A stretch of 64,000 nucleotides of DNA from an uncultured Capnocytophaga sp. (GTDB taxonomy: Bacteria; Bacteroidota; Bacteroidia; Flavobacteriales; Flavobacteriaceae): NCBI RefSeq assembly GCF_937936315.1, contig NZ_CALGWU010000039.1:78477-142476 (forward strand), read 5' to 3'. This document shows positions 52,908 to 60,166 of this stretch, one piece after another. Both the position numbers and the translations under genes were made by a program. Within the stretch, counting starts at the first letter, position 1, and every line of letters begins with the position of its first letter. The notes under the pieces are model-generated. The model searched no databases and was not told the origin of the DNA. It worked only from the letters and a program-made list of their open reading frames with translations.

Positions 52908-53816
52908 CTAAAAAAGTCCTTCTACTGACCAATAGCGTTCTCCTGTGTCGTAATTTACAGTGAGGATACGCGCTTTGGGGTCTTTTTTGAGTACTTTAGC
53001 AACAGCAGCTAAAGCAGCACCAGTAGAGATACCTCCTAAAATACCTTCTTCTTTAGCCAATCGGCGAGCGTAATCAAAGGCTTCTTCTTTAGAGATAGGG
53101 ATAACTTCATCTACTACAGCAGGGTTATAGTTATCGGGTATGAAGCCAGTGCCCAATCCTTGCAGGGCGTGAGGACCTGGAGCACCACCACTCAACACTG
53201 CCGATTGATCGGGTTCTACAGCTACAGTTTTGAGGTTAGGGAAGTGTTGTTTAAGCACTTTTGATACCCCAGAGATATGTCCGCCAGTACCTACTCCCGT
53301 TACGAAATAGTCAAAACCTTCGGGGAAAGATTTTAGTATTTCCTGAGCCGTTGTTTTTTCGTGTACATCAGGATTAGCAGGGTTTTTAAACTGTTGAGGT
53401 ACCCAATAGTTAGGTTTGCCTTCAGCTATTTCCAAAGCTTTAGCGACCGCTCCCCCCGTACCTTTTTCTTTAGGCGTGAGTACTACTTCGGCGCCATAAG
53501 CGGCTACCAACTTGCGGCGTTCAATACTCATTGATTCAGGCATTACCACGATGAGTTTATAGCCCTTTACAGCCGCTACTAATGCCAAGCCCACTCCTGT
53601 GTTGCCAGAGGTAGGCTCTACAATCACACTGTCTTTTTTGAGGATGCCTTTAGCTTCGGCATCTTCAACCATAGCGAGCGCAATACGGTCTTTGATACTA
53701 CCGCCAGGGTTCAAGCGCTCTAATTTGATGAATACGTTGGCATCATTGCCAAACAATCTGTTGATTTTCACCTCGGGAGTATGCCCGATGACTTCTAAAA
53801 CATTTTTGTACGCCAT
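52908..53816 (-). CDS. cysK: Cysteine synthase A (O-acetylserine sulfhydrylase)
   Basis: A 302-residue PLP enzyme joining O-acetylserine and sulfide to cysteine. The PLP lysine is Lys 42 in NPGGSIKDRIA; the substrate loop is PTSGNTGVGLALVAA; the PLP phosphate site is TGVGTGGHISGVSKV. The C-terminus ends with a normal short tail. It lies 48 nt after cysE with no terminator between, so the pair form an operon and CysE-CysK complex formation is expected. Confidence 0.96.
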   Translation of the reverse strand: MAYKNVLEVIGHTPEVKINRLFGNDANVFIKLERLNPGGSIKDRIALAMVEDAEAKGILKKDSVIVEPTSGNTGVGLALVAAVKGYKLIVVMPESMSIERRKLVAAYGAEVVLTPKEKGTGGAVAKALEIAEGKPNYWVPQQFKNPANPDVHEKTTAQEILKSFPEGFDYFVTGVGTGGHISGVSKVLKQHFPNLKTVAVEPDQSAVLSGGAPGPHALQGLGTGFIPDNYNPAVVDEVIPISKEEAFDYARRLAKEEGILGGISTGAALAAVAKVLKKDPKARILTVNYDTGERYWSVEGLF

Positions 53817-53864
53817 TATATAAATTATTTATTAGTTACTTGTTTAGGAGGTAGAAATTAGGAA

Positions 53865-54707
53865 TTAGATAACAAAATTAATCGGTTCTTCATATACTTC
53901 GTTGTCCTTTACAATAATCTGACTTTTGTGGAAAACCTTAGTAAAAGGTTCGATGCTATTGGTGAGCCATACATTCCCGCCAATGATACTATCGTGTCCT
54001 ATTACAGTTTCACCACCTAAAATAGTAGCACCAGAGTATATCACCACATTATCCTGAATGGTAGGGTGGCGCTTGGTATGAGCCTTATCTACTGATACCG
54101 ATAGAGCCCCCAAGGTAACTCCTTGATATATCTTTACATAGTTGCCTATTACTGTAGTTTCTCCAATTACAATACCTGTACCGTGGTCAATCATAAAAGG
54201 GACTCCAATGCTTGCCCCTGGGTGAATGTCGATACCCGTTTTGCTATGAGCATATTCAGTGAGCATACGCGGCAAGAGAGGTACTTTGCGCAACCACAAT
54301 TCGTGAGCAATGCGATATACCATAATAGCAAAAAAACCAGGGTAGGTGATTTGTACTTCTCTGATAGAAGTTGCTGCAGGGTCGCTATCGATAAAATACT
54401 GAGCATCTTCTCGCAATTGCTGATAGATATTAGGCAAAATGCAATCGTAATAATCGGTTGTTTTTGCTTTTTGAGATTCGTTTAGCAGAAAATCGTCTAC
54501 AATATTGATAAAATCCCAACGCAATTCCTCATAGCGGGCTTCTATACTCACTTTTGATAAGCAAGTGCGTTCATCAATAAGAAATAAGAACTGAAAAAGG
54601 TCGTTTACAAAGCGTGTAATACGCTGTTTGCTTACGTGGTGTTTGATGTTTTTACTTTCGTGATAGAGTTCGTTGATGAGACTCTCAGTACAATTTATTT
54701 TTGTCAT
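53865..54707 (-). CDS. cysE: Serine O-acetyltransferase
   Basis: A 280-residue enzyme of the long (EpsC) class: an N-terminal helical domain (about 1-135), then a left-handed beta-helix with hexapeptide repeats (IDIHPGASIGVPFMIDHGTGIVIGETTVIGNYVKIYQGVTLG in two pieces), His and Asp of the active site in HPGASIG and DHGTG. It makes O-acetylserine from serine and acetyl-CoA, the committed step of cysteine synthesis. Its start codon stands 4 nt after the T tract of the leader terminator, so transcription reaching it depends on the leader. Confidence 0.95.
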   Translation of the reverse strand: MTKINCTESLINELYHESKNIKHHVSKQRITRFVNDLFQFLFLIDERTCLSKVSIEARYEELRWDFINIVDDFLLNESQKAKTTDYYDCILPNIYQQLREDAQYFIDSDPAATSIREVQITYPGFFAIMVYRIAHELWLRKVPLLPRMLTEYAHSKTGIDIHPGASIGVPFMIDHGTGIVIGETTVIGNYVKIYQGVTLGALSVSVDKAHTKRHPTIQDNVVIYSGATILGGETVIGHDSIIGGNVWLTNSIEPFTKVFHKSQIIVKDNEVYEEPINFVI

Positions 54708-54710
54708 CGT

Positions 54711-54750
54711 TATAAAAAAATATCCCCACTACCTTTATAAAGCAGTGGGG
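54711..54750 (-). terminator. Intrinsic terminator in cysE leader
   Basis: Minus strand stem CCCCACTGC / GGTAGTGGGG (9 pairs including one G-T), loop about 9 nt, followed by ATATTTTTTTA. It sits after the cysE promoter and right before the cysE start, so it acts on the cysE transcript and not as the end of gltX alone. Confidence 0.85.
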
Positions 54751-54791
54751 GTTGTTATTTCATTTGTTAAAATATAGTAACTGACATATCT

Positions 54792-54845
54792 TTAAGAAAT
54801 AACGAGCCTTGCACTGCTCAAATTGAGTGTGCAACACATCGTCAT
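54792..54845 (-). CDS. Putative leader peptide with tandem cysteines
   Basis: A 17-codon frame ATG to TAA reads MTMCCTLNLSSARLVIS. It starts about 48 nt after the cysE promoter's -7 box; a second ATG at 54839 gives MCC at the start. TGT and TGC codons (54836-54831) lie on the 5' arm of the first leader hairpin. The stop codon falls just beyond segment 2. Cysteine is otherwise rare in this genome's proteins, so two in a row in a short frame before a cysteine-synthesis operon is unlikely to be chance. I cannot show that it is translated. Confidence 0.55.
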   Translation of the reverse strand: MTMCCTLNLSSARLVIS

Positions 54846-54893
54846 TATGTTTAAAGTGTGCAATGTCATATAATATTGTTCTATTTGATGGGG

Positions 54894-54924
54894 CAAAAGT
54901 AAGAATATTTTTCTAACTACCAAA
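54894..54924 (-). promoter_or_regulatory. Promoter of cysE-cysK
   Basis: Minus strand TTTG (54924-54921), 19 nt, TACTTTTG (54901-54894), exact consensus. It lies 27 nt after the end of gltX and gives a long leader of about 180 nt to cysE, unusual among the other promoters here, which are mostly 20-40 nt from their genes. Confidence 0.85.
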
Positions 54925-54951
54925 TAAAAAGTGAAAAATTATTTCATTTTT

Positions 54952-56454
54952 TTATTTTTCAGCAGAAAGAATTGCGTCCAAACGGCGTAGTGTTTCTTCT
55001 TTACCTATAACCTCTATAATATCAAATATGTGAGGACCTTTGAGTTCACCCACTAATGCCAAGCGCAATGGAGGCATTACTTGACCAAAGCCTAAGCCCT
55101 TTGTTTCCATATATTGCTTTACCGCCTCTTCTAAGGCAATTGAAGTAAAATTAGCCGTATTTTGGAGTACTTCAGCTACTTCTTTCACAATGGTAGGAGT
55201 TTGTTCTTTCCATTGTTTTTTAATAGCCTTTTCGTCGTATTGGGTAGGTGCTTCAAAGAAGAATTTGCTGAGTTCCCAGAAATCACTTACAAAGGAAGCG
55301 CGCTCTTTGATGAGTCCAACTACTTTTTCTACTGTAGCAATTGGAGCAGTTACCCCTCTTTCGGTAAGGTCTTTTTGGAAAAGGGTAGCCAATTCACCAT
55401 TGGGTTTCATTTGCAAATATTGGTGGTTGAACCATTTGATTTTCTCAGGGTCGAAGCGAGCTCCAGCCTTGTGTACTTTTTCTAAATCAAATAGTTGAAT
55501 GAGTTGTTCCATTGAGAAAATCTCCTCATCATTCCCTGGATTCCACCCTAAAAGTGCTAAAAAGTTGATAAGAGCTTCAGGAAAATAACCTTCTCCACTA
55601 AATCCTTTTAGCGTTTCGCCATTCTCTGTCCAATCCATTGGGAAGACAGGAAAACCGAGTTTGATACCATCGCGTTTGCTGAGTTTGCCATTCCCTACGG
55701 GTTTGAGGATAAGAGGCAAATGAGCAAAAGCAGGAGCTTGCCAACCAAAAGCGCGGTAGAGCATTAGGTGCAAAGCCATAGAAGGCAACCATTCTTCACC
55801 GCGTATTACGTGAGTAATTTCCATTAGGTGGTCGTCTACGATGTTTGCTAAGTGGTAAGTAGGCATTCCGTCACTTTTGAAGAGCACTTTGTCGTCTAAG
55901 GTACTCGTATCGATAGTTACTTCCCCGCGAATCATATCGTTCATTTTCAACTGTTCGTTGTGGGGCATTTTGAAGCGAATTACGTACTCATCACCGCGTT
56001 GTAGGCGTTGTTGAACTTCTTCAGCACTCAGCGATAGAGAGTTTTGCAAAGTATCGCGTGTCGCCCAGTTGTATATAAAGGTTTCCCCTTTGGCTTCAGC
56101 CTCTTTGCGCGCGTTATCCAATGCCTCGGCGGTATCGAAAGCGTAATACGCCCAACCGTTCTCAATAAGAGCATCGGCGTATTGCTTGTAGAGCGGCTTG
56201 CGTTCACTTTGGCGGTAGGGAGCGTGTTTGCCCTCTTTGCCTACCCCCTCGTCGTAAGTAAGCCCTAACCAGTTCAGTGAGTTGATGATGTACTGCTCAG
56301 CGCCTGGTACATAGCGATTTTGGTCGGTATCTTCAATGCGAAGTAAGAAGTCGCCACCGTGTTTTTTGGCGAATAAATAATTGAATAAGGCGGTACGTAC
56401 GCCTCCGATATGCAATGCTCCTGTAGGACTTGGAGCAAATCTAACTCTAACCAT
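54952..56454 (-). CDS. gltX: Glutamyl-tRNA synthetase
   Basis: A 500-residue class I synthetase charging tRNA-Glu. HIGH-type motif ALHIGGVRTALFNYLF near residue 16; KMSKS-type motif KLSKRDG near 260. Rossmann domain, stem-contact and C-terminal anticodon-binding domains are all present and the length is standard. It starts 6 nt after the ACT-type gene, so they are probably in one transcript. Confidence 0.97.
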   Translation of the reverse strand: MVRVRFAPSPTGALHIGGVRTALFNYLFAKKHGGDFLLRIEDTDQNRYVPGAEQYIINSLNWLGLTYDEGVGKEGKHAPYRQSERKPLYKQYADALIENGWAYYAFDTAEALDNARKEAEAKGETFIYNWATRDTLQNSLSLSAEEVQQRLQRGDEYVIRFKMPHNEQLKMNDMIRGEVTIDTSTLDDKVLFKSDGMPTYHLANIVDDHLMEITHVIRGEEWLPSMALHLMLYRAFGWQAPAFAHLPLILKPVGNGKLSKRDGIKLGFPVFPMDWTENGETLKGFSGEGYFPEALINFLALLGWNPGNDEEIFSMEQLIQLFDLEKVHKAGARFDPEKIKWFNHQYLQMKPNGELATLFQKDLTERGVTAPIATVEKVVGLIKERASFVSDFWELSKFFFEAPTQYDEKAIKKQWKEQTPTIVKEVAEVLQNTANFTSIALEEAVKQYMETKGLGFGQVMPPLRLALVGELKGPHIFDIIEVIGKEETLRRLDAILSAEK

Positions 56455-56460
56455 TTATTT

Positions 56461-57123
56461 TTATAATAATTTTAAATCTTTAATCACTTTAAAAGCAATA
56501 TCCACGTGGTATTCGGGGATTACAATAGTAAATTCATTGGCGGTAGAAATCACCTCGTTCATACTCACACCTTCCCACGCTAAGCGTTGGAAGATGAAAT
56601 AATAAATACCTGGTACTGAGATGTTTTCTTCAGGTAATTTTACACTGATAGCCCCTAAATTAGTGAATTTGTGCAATAGTCGTTCTTTTTTAAAAATATC
56701 TTCTACAAGACTCTCCATTGTACTACTTACAATGAGGTTTGTTTCGTTCACCCCACGAGTAGCGGCGTAGAATGCATCTTTGTTGTTTCGAATTTTTTGA
56801 AGCAATTCAGCTTGATTGTTCATAAAAGTATCCGATAGCAAGAAAGTATAATCAGTAAGATTGGAGCGCACGATAATATCGCCTATATTCTTCAATACTT
56901 TTACGATACGATGTGTAGAACGAAATTCCATATCTACTGATAATCGTTTGAGAGCCATTACTATAGCCCCATTACGCACTTCGCGTGTGGTGCTTTCGTT
57001 TTGTATATCTTTGCGAATCACCCTTGCGAGCGACGTGAGGTTGATAATCCCTTGAGAGAGGGCAGTTTGCAAAAAAGGTTTTGATTTGATGTATTGTTCA
57101 ACGGCTGAGGCTACTGTTTTCAT
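56461..57123 (-). CDS. ACT-domain-type regulatory protein
   Basis: A 220-residue protein. Residues 1-60 look helical and partly like a winged helix (LSQGIINLTSLARVIRKDI); residues about 75-145 and 150-220 read as two ACT-like folds (DYTFLLSDTFMNNQAELLQKI; LGAISVKLPEENISVPGIYYFIFQRLAWEGVSMNEVISTANEFTIVI in pieces). The last segment strongly resembles the ACT domain of aspartate kinases, but no kinase domain is present. Ligand unknown; an amino-acid sensor is a reasonable guess. It precedes gltX by 6 nt. Confidence 0.7.
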   Translation of the reverse strand: MKTVASAVEQYIKSKPFLQTALSQGIINLTSLARVIRKDIQNESTTREVRNGAIVMALKRLSVDMEFRSTHRIVKVLKNIGDIIVRSNLTDYTFLLSDTFMNNQAELLQKIRNNKDAFYAATRGVNETNLIVSSTMESLVEDIFKKERLLHKFTNLGAISVKLPEENISVPGIYYFIFQRLAWEGVSMNEVISTANEFTIVIPEYHVDIAFKVIKDLKLL

Positions 57124-57146
57124 TTTGCTGAGGTTTAAATTTGTTA

Positions 57147-57178
57147 CAAAAGTACTAAAAAAAATAATTCTATAACAA
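57147..57178 (-). promoter_or_regulatory. Promoter of ACT-type gene and gltX
   Basis: Minus strand TTG (57178-57176), 21 nt, TACTTTTG (57154-57147), 24 nt before the start at 57123. Confidence 0.65.
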
Positions 57179-57211
57179 TATAGGGCAAAAAATTATATTT
57201 ATTTAACATTT

Positions 57212-57571
57212 TTAGAATGGGTAAAAAGCATCCTCAATATAGTTGATAGTAAACTCAACATTGTTTTTTACAATTGAAATGATATCAAACTGTACCTCTA
57301 AATCTAAATCAGTTTTTTCCAGATAGTAGTTGGTTGCTCTTACTAAAAGGTCGATTTTTTGTTGGTTCACAAACGATTCGGGTTCGCCATAAGCACTTGA
57401 ATTACGAGTTTTTACCTCTACAATATGCAAAATATTGTCCTTTCGAGAAATTATATCAATCTCGGCGTGACCGAATCTAAAATTGCGTTCTAAAATAGTA
57501 TGACCATTTTCTATAAGGAAGTTTACAGCATCTTGCTCGCCTTCTTTTCCAAAATCATTATGTGCTGCCAT
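57212..57571 (-). CDS. yraN: YraN (UPF0102) family nuclease-like protein
   Basis: A 119-residue protein with the endonuclease-like fold: NDFGKEGEQDAVNFLIENGH at the start, then EIDIISR and HIVEVKTR, which give the Asp and Glu-x-Lys residues of the restriction-endonuclease-like active site. The biological role is not well known; Holliday-junction or repair functions have been suggested. It is alone on the minus strand between two runs. Confidence 0.9.
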   Translation of the reverse strand: MAAHNDFGKEGEQDAVNFLIENGHTILERNFRFGHAEIDIISRKDNILHIVEVKTRNSSAYGEPESFVNQQKIDLLVRATNYYLEKTDLDLEVQFDIISIVKNNVEFTINYIEDAFYPF

Positions 57572-57633
57572 AGTTTAGGTGTTAAGTTTCAGGTATTAGG
57601 GTTTAGGTGAGGCAAAAGTAGAAAATAATTGTG

Positions 57634-57702
57634 AAATACGAATAACGAATGACAATTTTTTACTAATTTGCTAATCAGAAAGTTGGCTAATTGACTAATT
57701 AT
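57634..57702. repeat. Two dispersed repeat types before the NADAR cassette
   Basis: Contains the ACGAAT-type repeat (aatacgaataacgaatgac, 57637-57655) and then tactaatttgctaatc and ggctaattgactaatt, members of the GCTAATTTGC family. The cassette's -33 TTG falls in the second. Confidence 0.55.
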
Positions 57703-57713
57703 TGTTATTTTTG
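57683..57713 (+). promoter_or_regulatory. Promoter of NADAR cassette
   Basis: TTG (57683-57685), 20 nt, TATTTTTG (57706-57713), 37 nt before ATG 57750. It would drive the first NADAR gene and the genes behind it. Confidence 0.75.
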
Positions 57714-57749
57714 CCCCATTGTTAATACTTAATACTTAATATTTTAGTT

Positions 57750-58577
57750 ATGGATTATATGGCACCGCAGTGGATTGCGTTCCCTGCTTATACTGAATTT
57801 ACGATAGGCTGGCGTATGGGCGCTGGCGAAGATTATAAATCCAAGTTTTGGGACTGGTATGAGTCCCTTACCCCAGCACAACAAAAAGAGTACCAAGCAC
57901 TTTTTCCGTATCCTTGTTTTTGGCATTACAACAGATGGGAAGAAGATGACCAAGATATAGATGACGAGGAGGATTATTACTACGAAGGAATTCCAGTTTG
58001 GCAACCCAAAGGCGCTTATAAATATTCTAAAGCAACCTTTATCAATTCGGCAAAGAAGCTCAAGTTTGTTTTCTTTTGGAAACCCAATGCGGAGGTAGTA
58101 GATGAATCTTGTTTTTCGCAATGGCAACCCTCACCTTTTTCTGTAGATGGTGATAAATATTATTGTGCTGAGCAGTATATGATGGCTGAAAAAGCGCGTT
58201 TGTTTGGTGATGAAGAGGTGGAGGAAGAAATAATGAACACCTCCGACCCTAAACTGATGAAAGCCTTGGGAAGAAAAGTGCGCAACTTTGACCCTCAGGT
58301 GTGGGACAAAGCTAAATATAGTATCGTACTGAATGGGAATTACTACAAATTCACTCAGAATAAAGAAATGATGGACTTTTTGCTCTCTACTGGTGATAAA
58401 ATATTAGTAGAGGCAAGTCCGGTAGATACCATTTGGGGAATAGGTTTAGGCAAAGAGAATGAAAAAGCGAAGAATGTAGCTATGTGGCGTGGCAAAAACC
58501 TCTTGGGCTTTGCGCTAATGGAAGTAAGAGATGAGATTAGAAAACTTTATAAAAACGTACATTTGCTGAAAAAATAG
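57750..58577 (+). CDS. NADAR-domain protein (YbiA type) with N-terminal extension, copy 1
   Basis: A 275-residue protein; ATG 57750 or 57759. Residues about 115-270 are the NADAR domain (FFWKPNAEVVDESCFSQWQPSPF, CAEQYMMAEKARLFGD, FTQNKEMMDFLLSTGDKILVEASPVDTIWGIG, WRGKNLLGFALMEVRD). The domain cleaves N-glycosidic bonds in ribose-linked metabolites and, in DarT-type systems, reverses ADP-ribosylation of guanine. Residues 1-110 (FTIGWRMGAGEDY, SLTPAQQKEYQALFP, CFWHYNRW) form a Trp/Tyr-rich extension not found in E. coli YbiA. It is 2 nt upstream of DUF6138 and has a near-copy after it. Confidence 0.87.
   Translation: MDYMAPQWIAFPAYTEFTIGWRMGAGEDYKSKFWDWYESLTPAQQKEYQALFPYPCFWHYNRWEEDDQDIDDEEDYYYEGIPVWQPKGAYKYSKATFINSAKKLKFVFFWKPNAEVVDESCFSQWQPSPFSVDGDKYYCAEQYMMAEKARLFGDEEVEEEIMNTSDPKLMKALGRKVRNFDPQVWDKAKYSIVLNGNYYKFTQNKEMMDFLLSTGDKILVEASPVDTIWGIGLGKENEKAKNVAMWRGKNLLGFALMEVRDEIRKLYKNVHLLKK
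58101..58570 (+). repeat. 470-bp direct repeat, left copy
   Basis: Colinear without gaps with 60541-61010 and highly similar throughout; it encodes the NADAR domain of copy 1. The first parts of the two genes are much less alike. Confidence 0.9.
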
Positions 58578-58579
58578 AA

Positions 58580-60166
58580 ATGAAAACAGCAGAAAAATAC
58601 GCTAAAGAAATTCTACAAGGCATATTAGAAAAGATAGGAAGTGAAATAAAAACTCCTTATCAGTATCGCTACCTTGTGGAAGGCTATGCTAATTATATTT
58701 TAATTGAGCAAGATGAAAATCGTGATAATACTATCCTCTTTTATACTTCACTCAAAAGGTATAGTACCCCTCAAGAAATAGTTATTACCAATTCCTCTAC
58801 ACTTTCTAAAGAAGAAAAGAAAACTATTGCTAATACTTTGCAGAAGAAGATTACTAAGATGTTCTTTACAGAAGCTTTTTTTGGAAAGTTTCGGTACAAA
58901 ATATCTGTAAATATTGAATTTGAAGATTACACACTACAGTTCAAACTGGTACACGAAGCACGCAAAGCAGAGCTTAAGAATCGTTTTGATACTTTTATGG
59001 AAGAGGTAATCAACCACCCCAGTAGAGAAATGGAGGATGGAGAGATAGTTAGCTTTTTAGATAAGTTATTTGATACAGAGCTCAATGGCTATACAGCGAG
59101 CCAAATCATAGCTATTGCTGAAAAAACATTAAAACTTTATGCTGGTAAAAAAGATTGGCTAAAAGAAAGTGCAAGATGGCTTACTTTTAAGGCTAAATAT
59201 TGGAAGTATGAAGTTTTCTATCCATTGTACTATGATGAAAAAGGATCTCAAGGGAATATTGAATATACGCTCAAAGAAGGTATCACCCCCGAAAAGATTG
59301 ATACTGATAAGCTAACCCTCTATATACAACAAGCTCTTTGGAAAATCAAATACAAACAATACAGTTGGGATGTAAAGTCTGCTCAAGAAGATTTAGAACG
59401 AGCAGCCAATGAACTGGGGTCGGAGAAAGCTAAGCAATACCTTAAAAAAGGTACGGGCGAGCTACCCGATGACCTTATTCACTACAAAGATAGCCAATTG
59501 GAAGCTGATGCCAATGATGTATTTGCTACCATTAGCCTTAAAATCAAGCAAGAGACTGCTGAGGCTTATGGTAAGGCATTAGACTTTATCATTGCGCTGT
59601 TTAAAGCAGGATTCCACCATAGTTATCAAATCAAGCTGAGTTCTAAAGCTCCTAAACAGTTTTTGGATATAAAAGGTCTTGTAAAATCAAGCACTCATCG
59701 CTTTTTTGCACAGGCATTGCAATATGAGACCTTGCATCCTAAATTAGAGGAATATGTGAAGGTAGCGATAAAAGAGCTTGAATGGTATACCGATACGGAA
59801 TATATTGAAAATAGTTGTGCAACAGGAAGTTATGCCATATTTGGCTTAGGACTCACCAGCAAGAAGTATTTTCCTTTGGTTGAGCAATACTTTAAGCTAG
59901 TAGATGATGAGGACCAGATGATGATACACATAAATTTTGTGAATGCGCTGATAAAAAGGCATGGGTTTAGCGTAGAGACCTTGCCTACGATATATGAGGG
60001 AGTGATTTCTTCACAAGATGATGTGATATTCAAGTCTCTCACAGAGGCGATGAAAAATCCTGAAAACAAAGCACTCCTCAACGACTTTTTGAAAGACAAA
60101 GAGGATTACTATCAAGAAGCGATGTATTATGCCGTGTATGGCAAAAATTGGGAGAAGAAAAAATGA
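58580..60166 (+). CDS. DUF6138 family protein
   Basis: A 528-residue cytosolic, largely helical protein with no signal or membrane segment. Features: SQIIAIAEKTLKLYAGKKDW near 175, EALDFIIALFKAGFHHSYQIKLSS-type segment near 335, and a C-terminal helical-repeat part (LKDKEDYYQEAMYYAVYGKNWEKKK). I associate it with the uncharacterised family DUF6138. It lies between two NADAR genes; its stop overlaps the next start (ATGA). A role linked to NADAR, such as guarding against ADP-ribosylation, is inference from context only. Confidence 0.7.
   Translation: MKTAEKYAKEILQGILEKIGSEIKTPYQYRYLVEGYANYILIEQDENRDNTILFYTSLKRYSTPQEIVITNSSTLSKEEKKTIANTLQKKITKMFFTEAFFGKFRYKISVNIEFEDYTLQFKLVHEARKAELKNRFDTFMEEVINHPSREMEDGEIVSFLDKLFDTELNGYTASQIIAIAEKTLKLYAGKKDWLKESARWLTFKAKYWKYEVFYPLYYDEKGSQGNIEYTLKEGITPEKIDTDKLTLYIQQALWKIKYKQYSWDVKSAQEDLERAANELGSEKAKQYLKKGTGELPDDLIHYKDSQLEADANDVFATISLKIKQETAEAYGKALDFIIALFKAGFHHSYQIKLSSKAPKQFLDIKGLVKSSTHRFFAQALQYETLHPKLEEYVKVAIKELEWYTDTEYIENSCATGSYAIFGLGLTSKKYFPLVEQYFKLVDDEDQMMIHINFVNALIKRHGFSVETLPTIYEGVISSQDDVIFKSLTEAMKNPENKALLNDFLKDKEDYYQEAMYYAVYGKNWEKKK

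Larger units (their letters stand above)
54708..54890 (-). ncRNA. Putative cysteine attenuator leader of cysE-cysK
   Basis: Between promoter 54894-54924 and cysE lies a leader of about 180 nt with no gene except a short frame rich in Cys codons. Three segments can pair in exclusive ways. Segment 1 TTGCACACTCA with segment 2 TGAGCAGTGCAA (hairpin 54834-54809); segment 2 AGCAGTG (54818-54812) with segment 3 CACTGCT (54747-54741); and segment 3 CCCCACTGC (54750-54742) with segment 4 at about 54733-54724, the terminator stem. Cys codons TGT TGC overlap the left arm of segment 1. This is the design of a trp-type ribosome-stalling attenuator. It is seen in sequence; function is inferred. Confidence 0.65.

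Noticed and set aside
54711..54750. Terminator read simply as the end of gltX
   Set aside because: A consensus promoter lies between gltX and this terminator, so it is in the cysE leader; it may stop gltX read-through too, but that cannot be its only role.
54708..54890. cysE leader as a SAM or other metabolite riboswitch
   Set aside because: I see no match to the conserved cores I know (SAM, TPP, cobalamin); the Cys codons and the 1-2-3-4 pairings explain the leader better.
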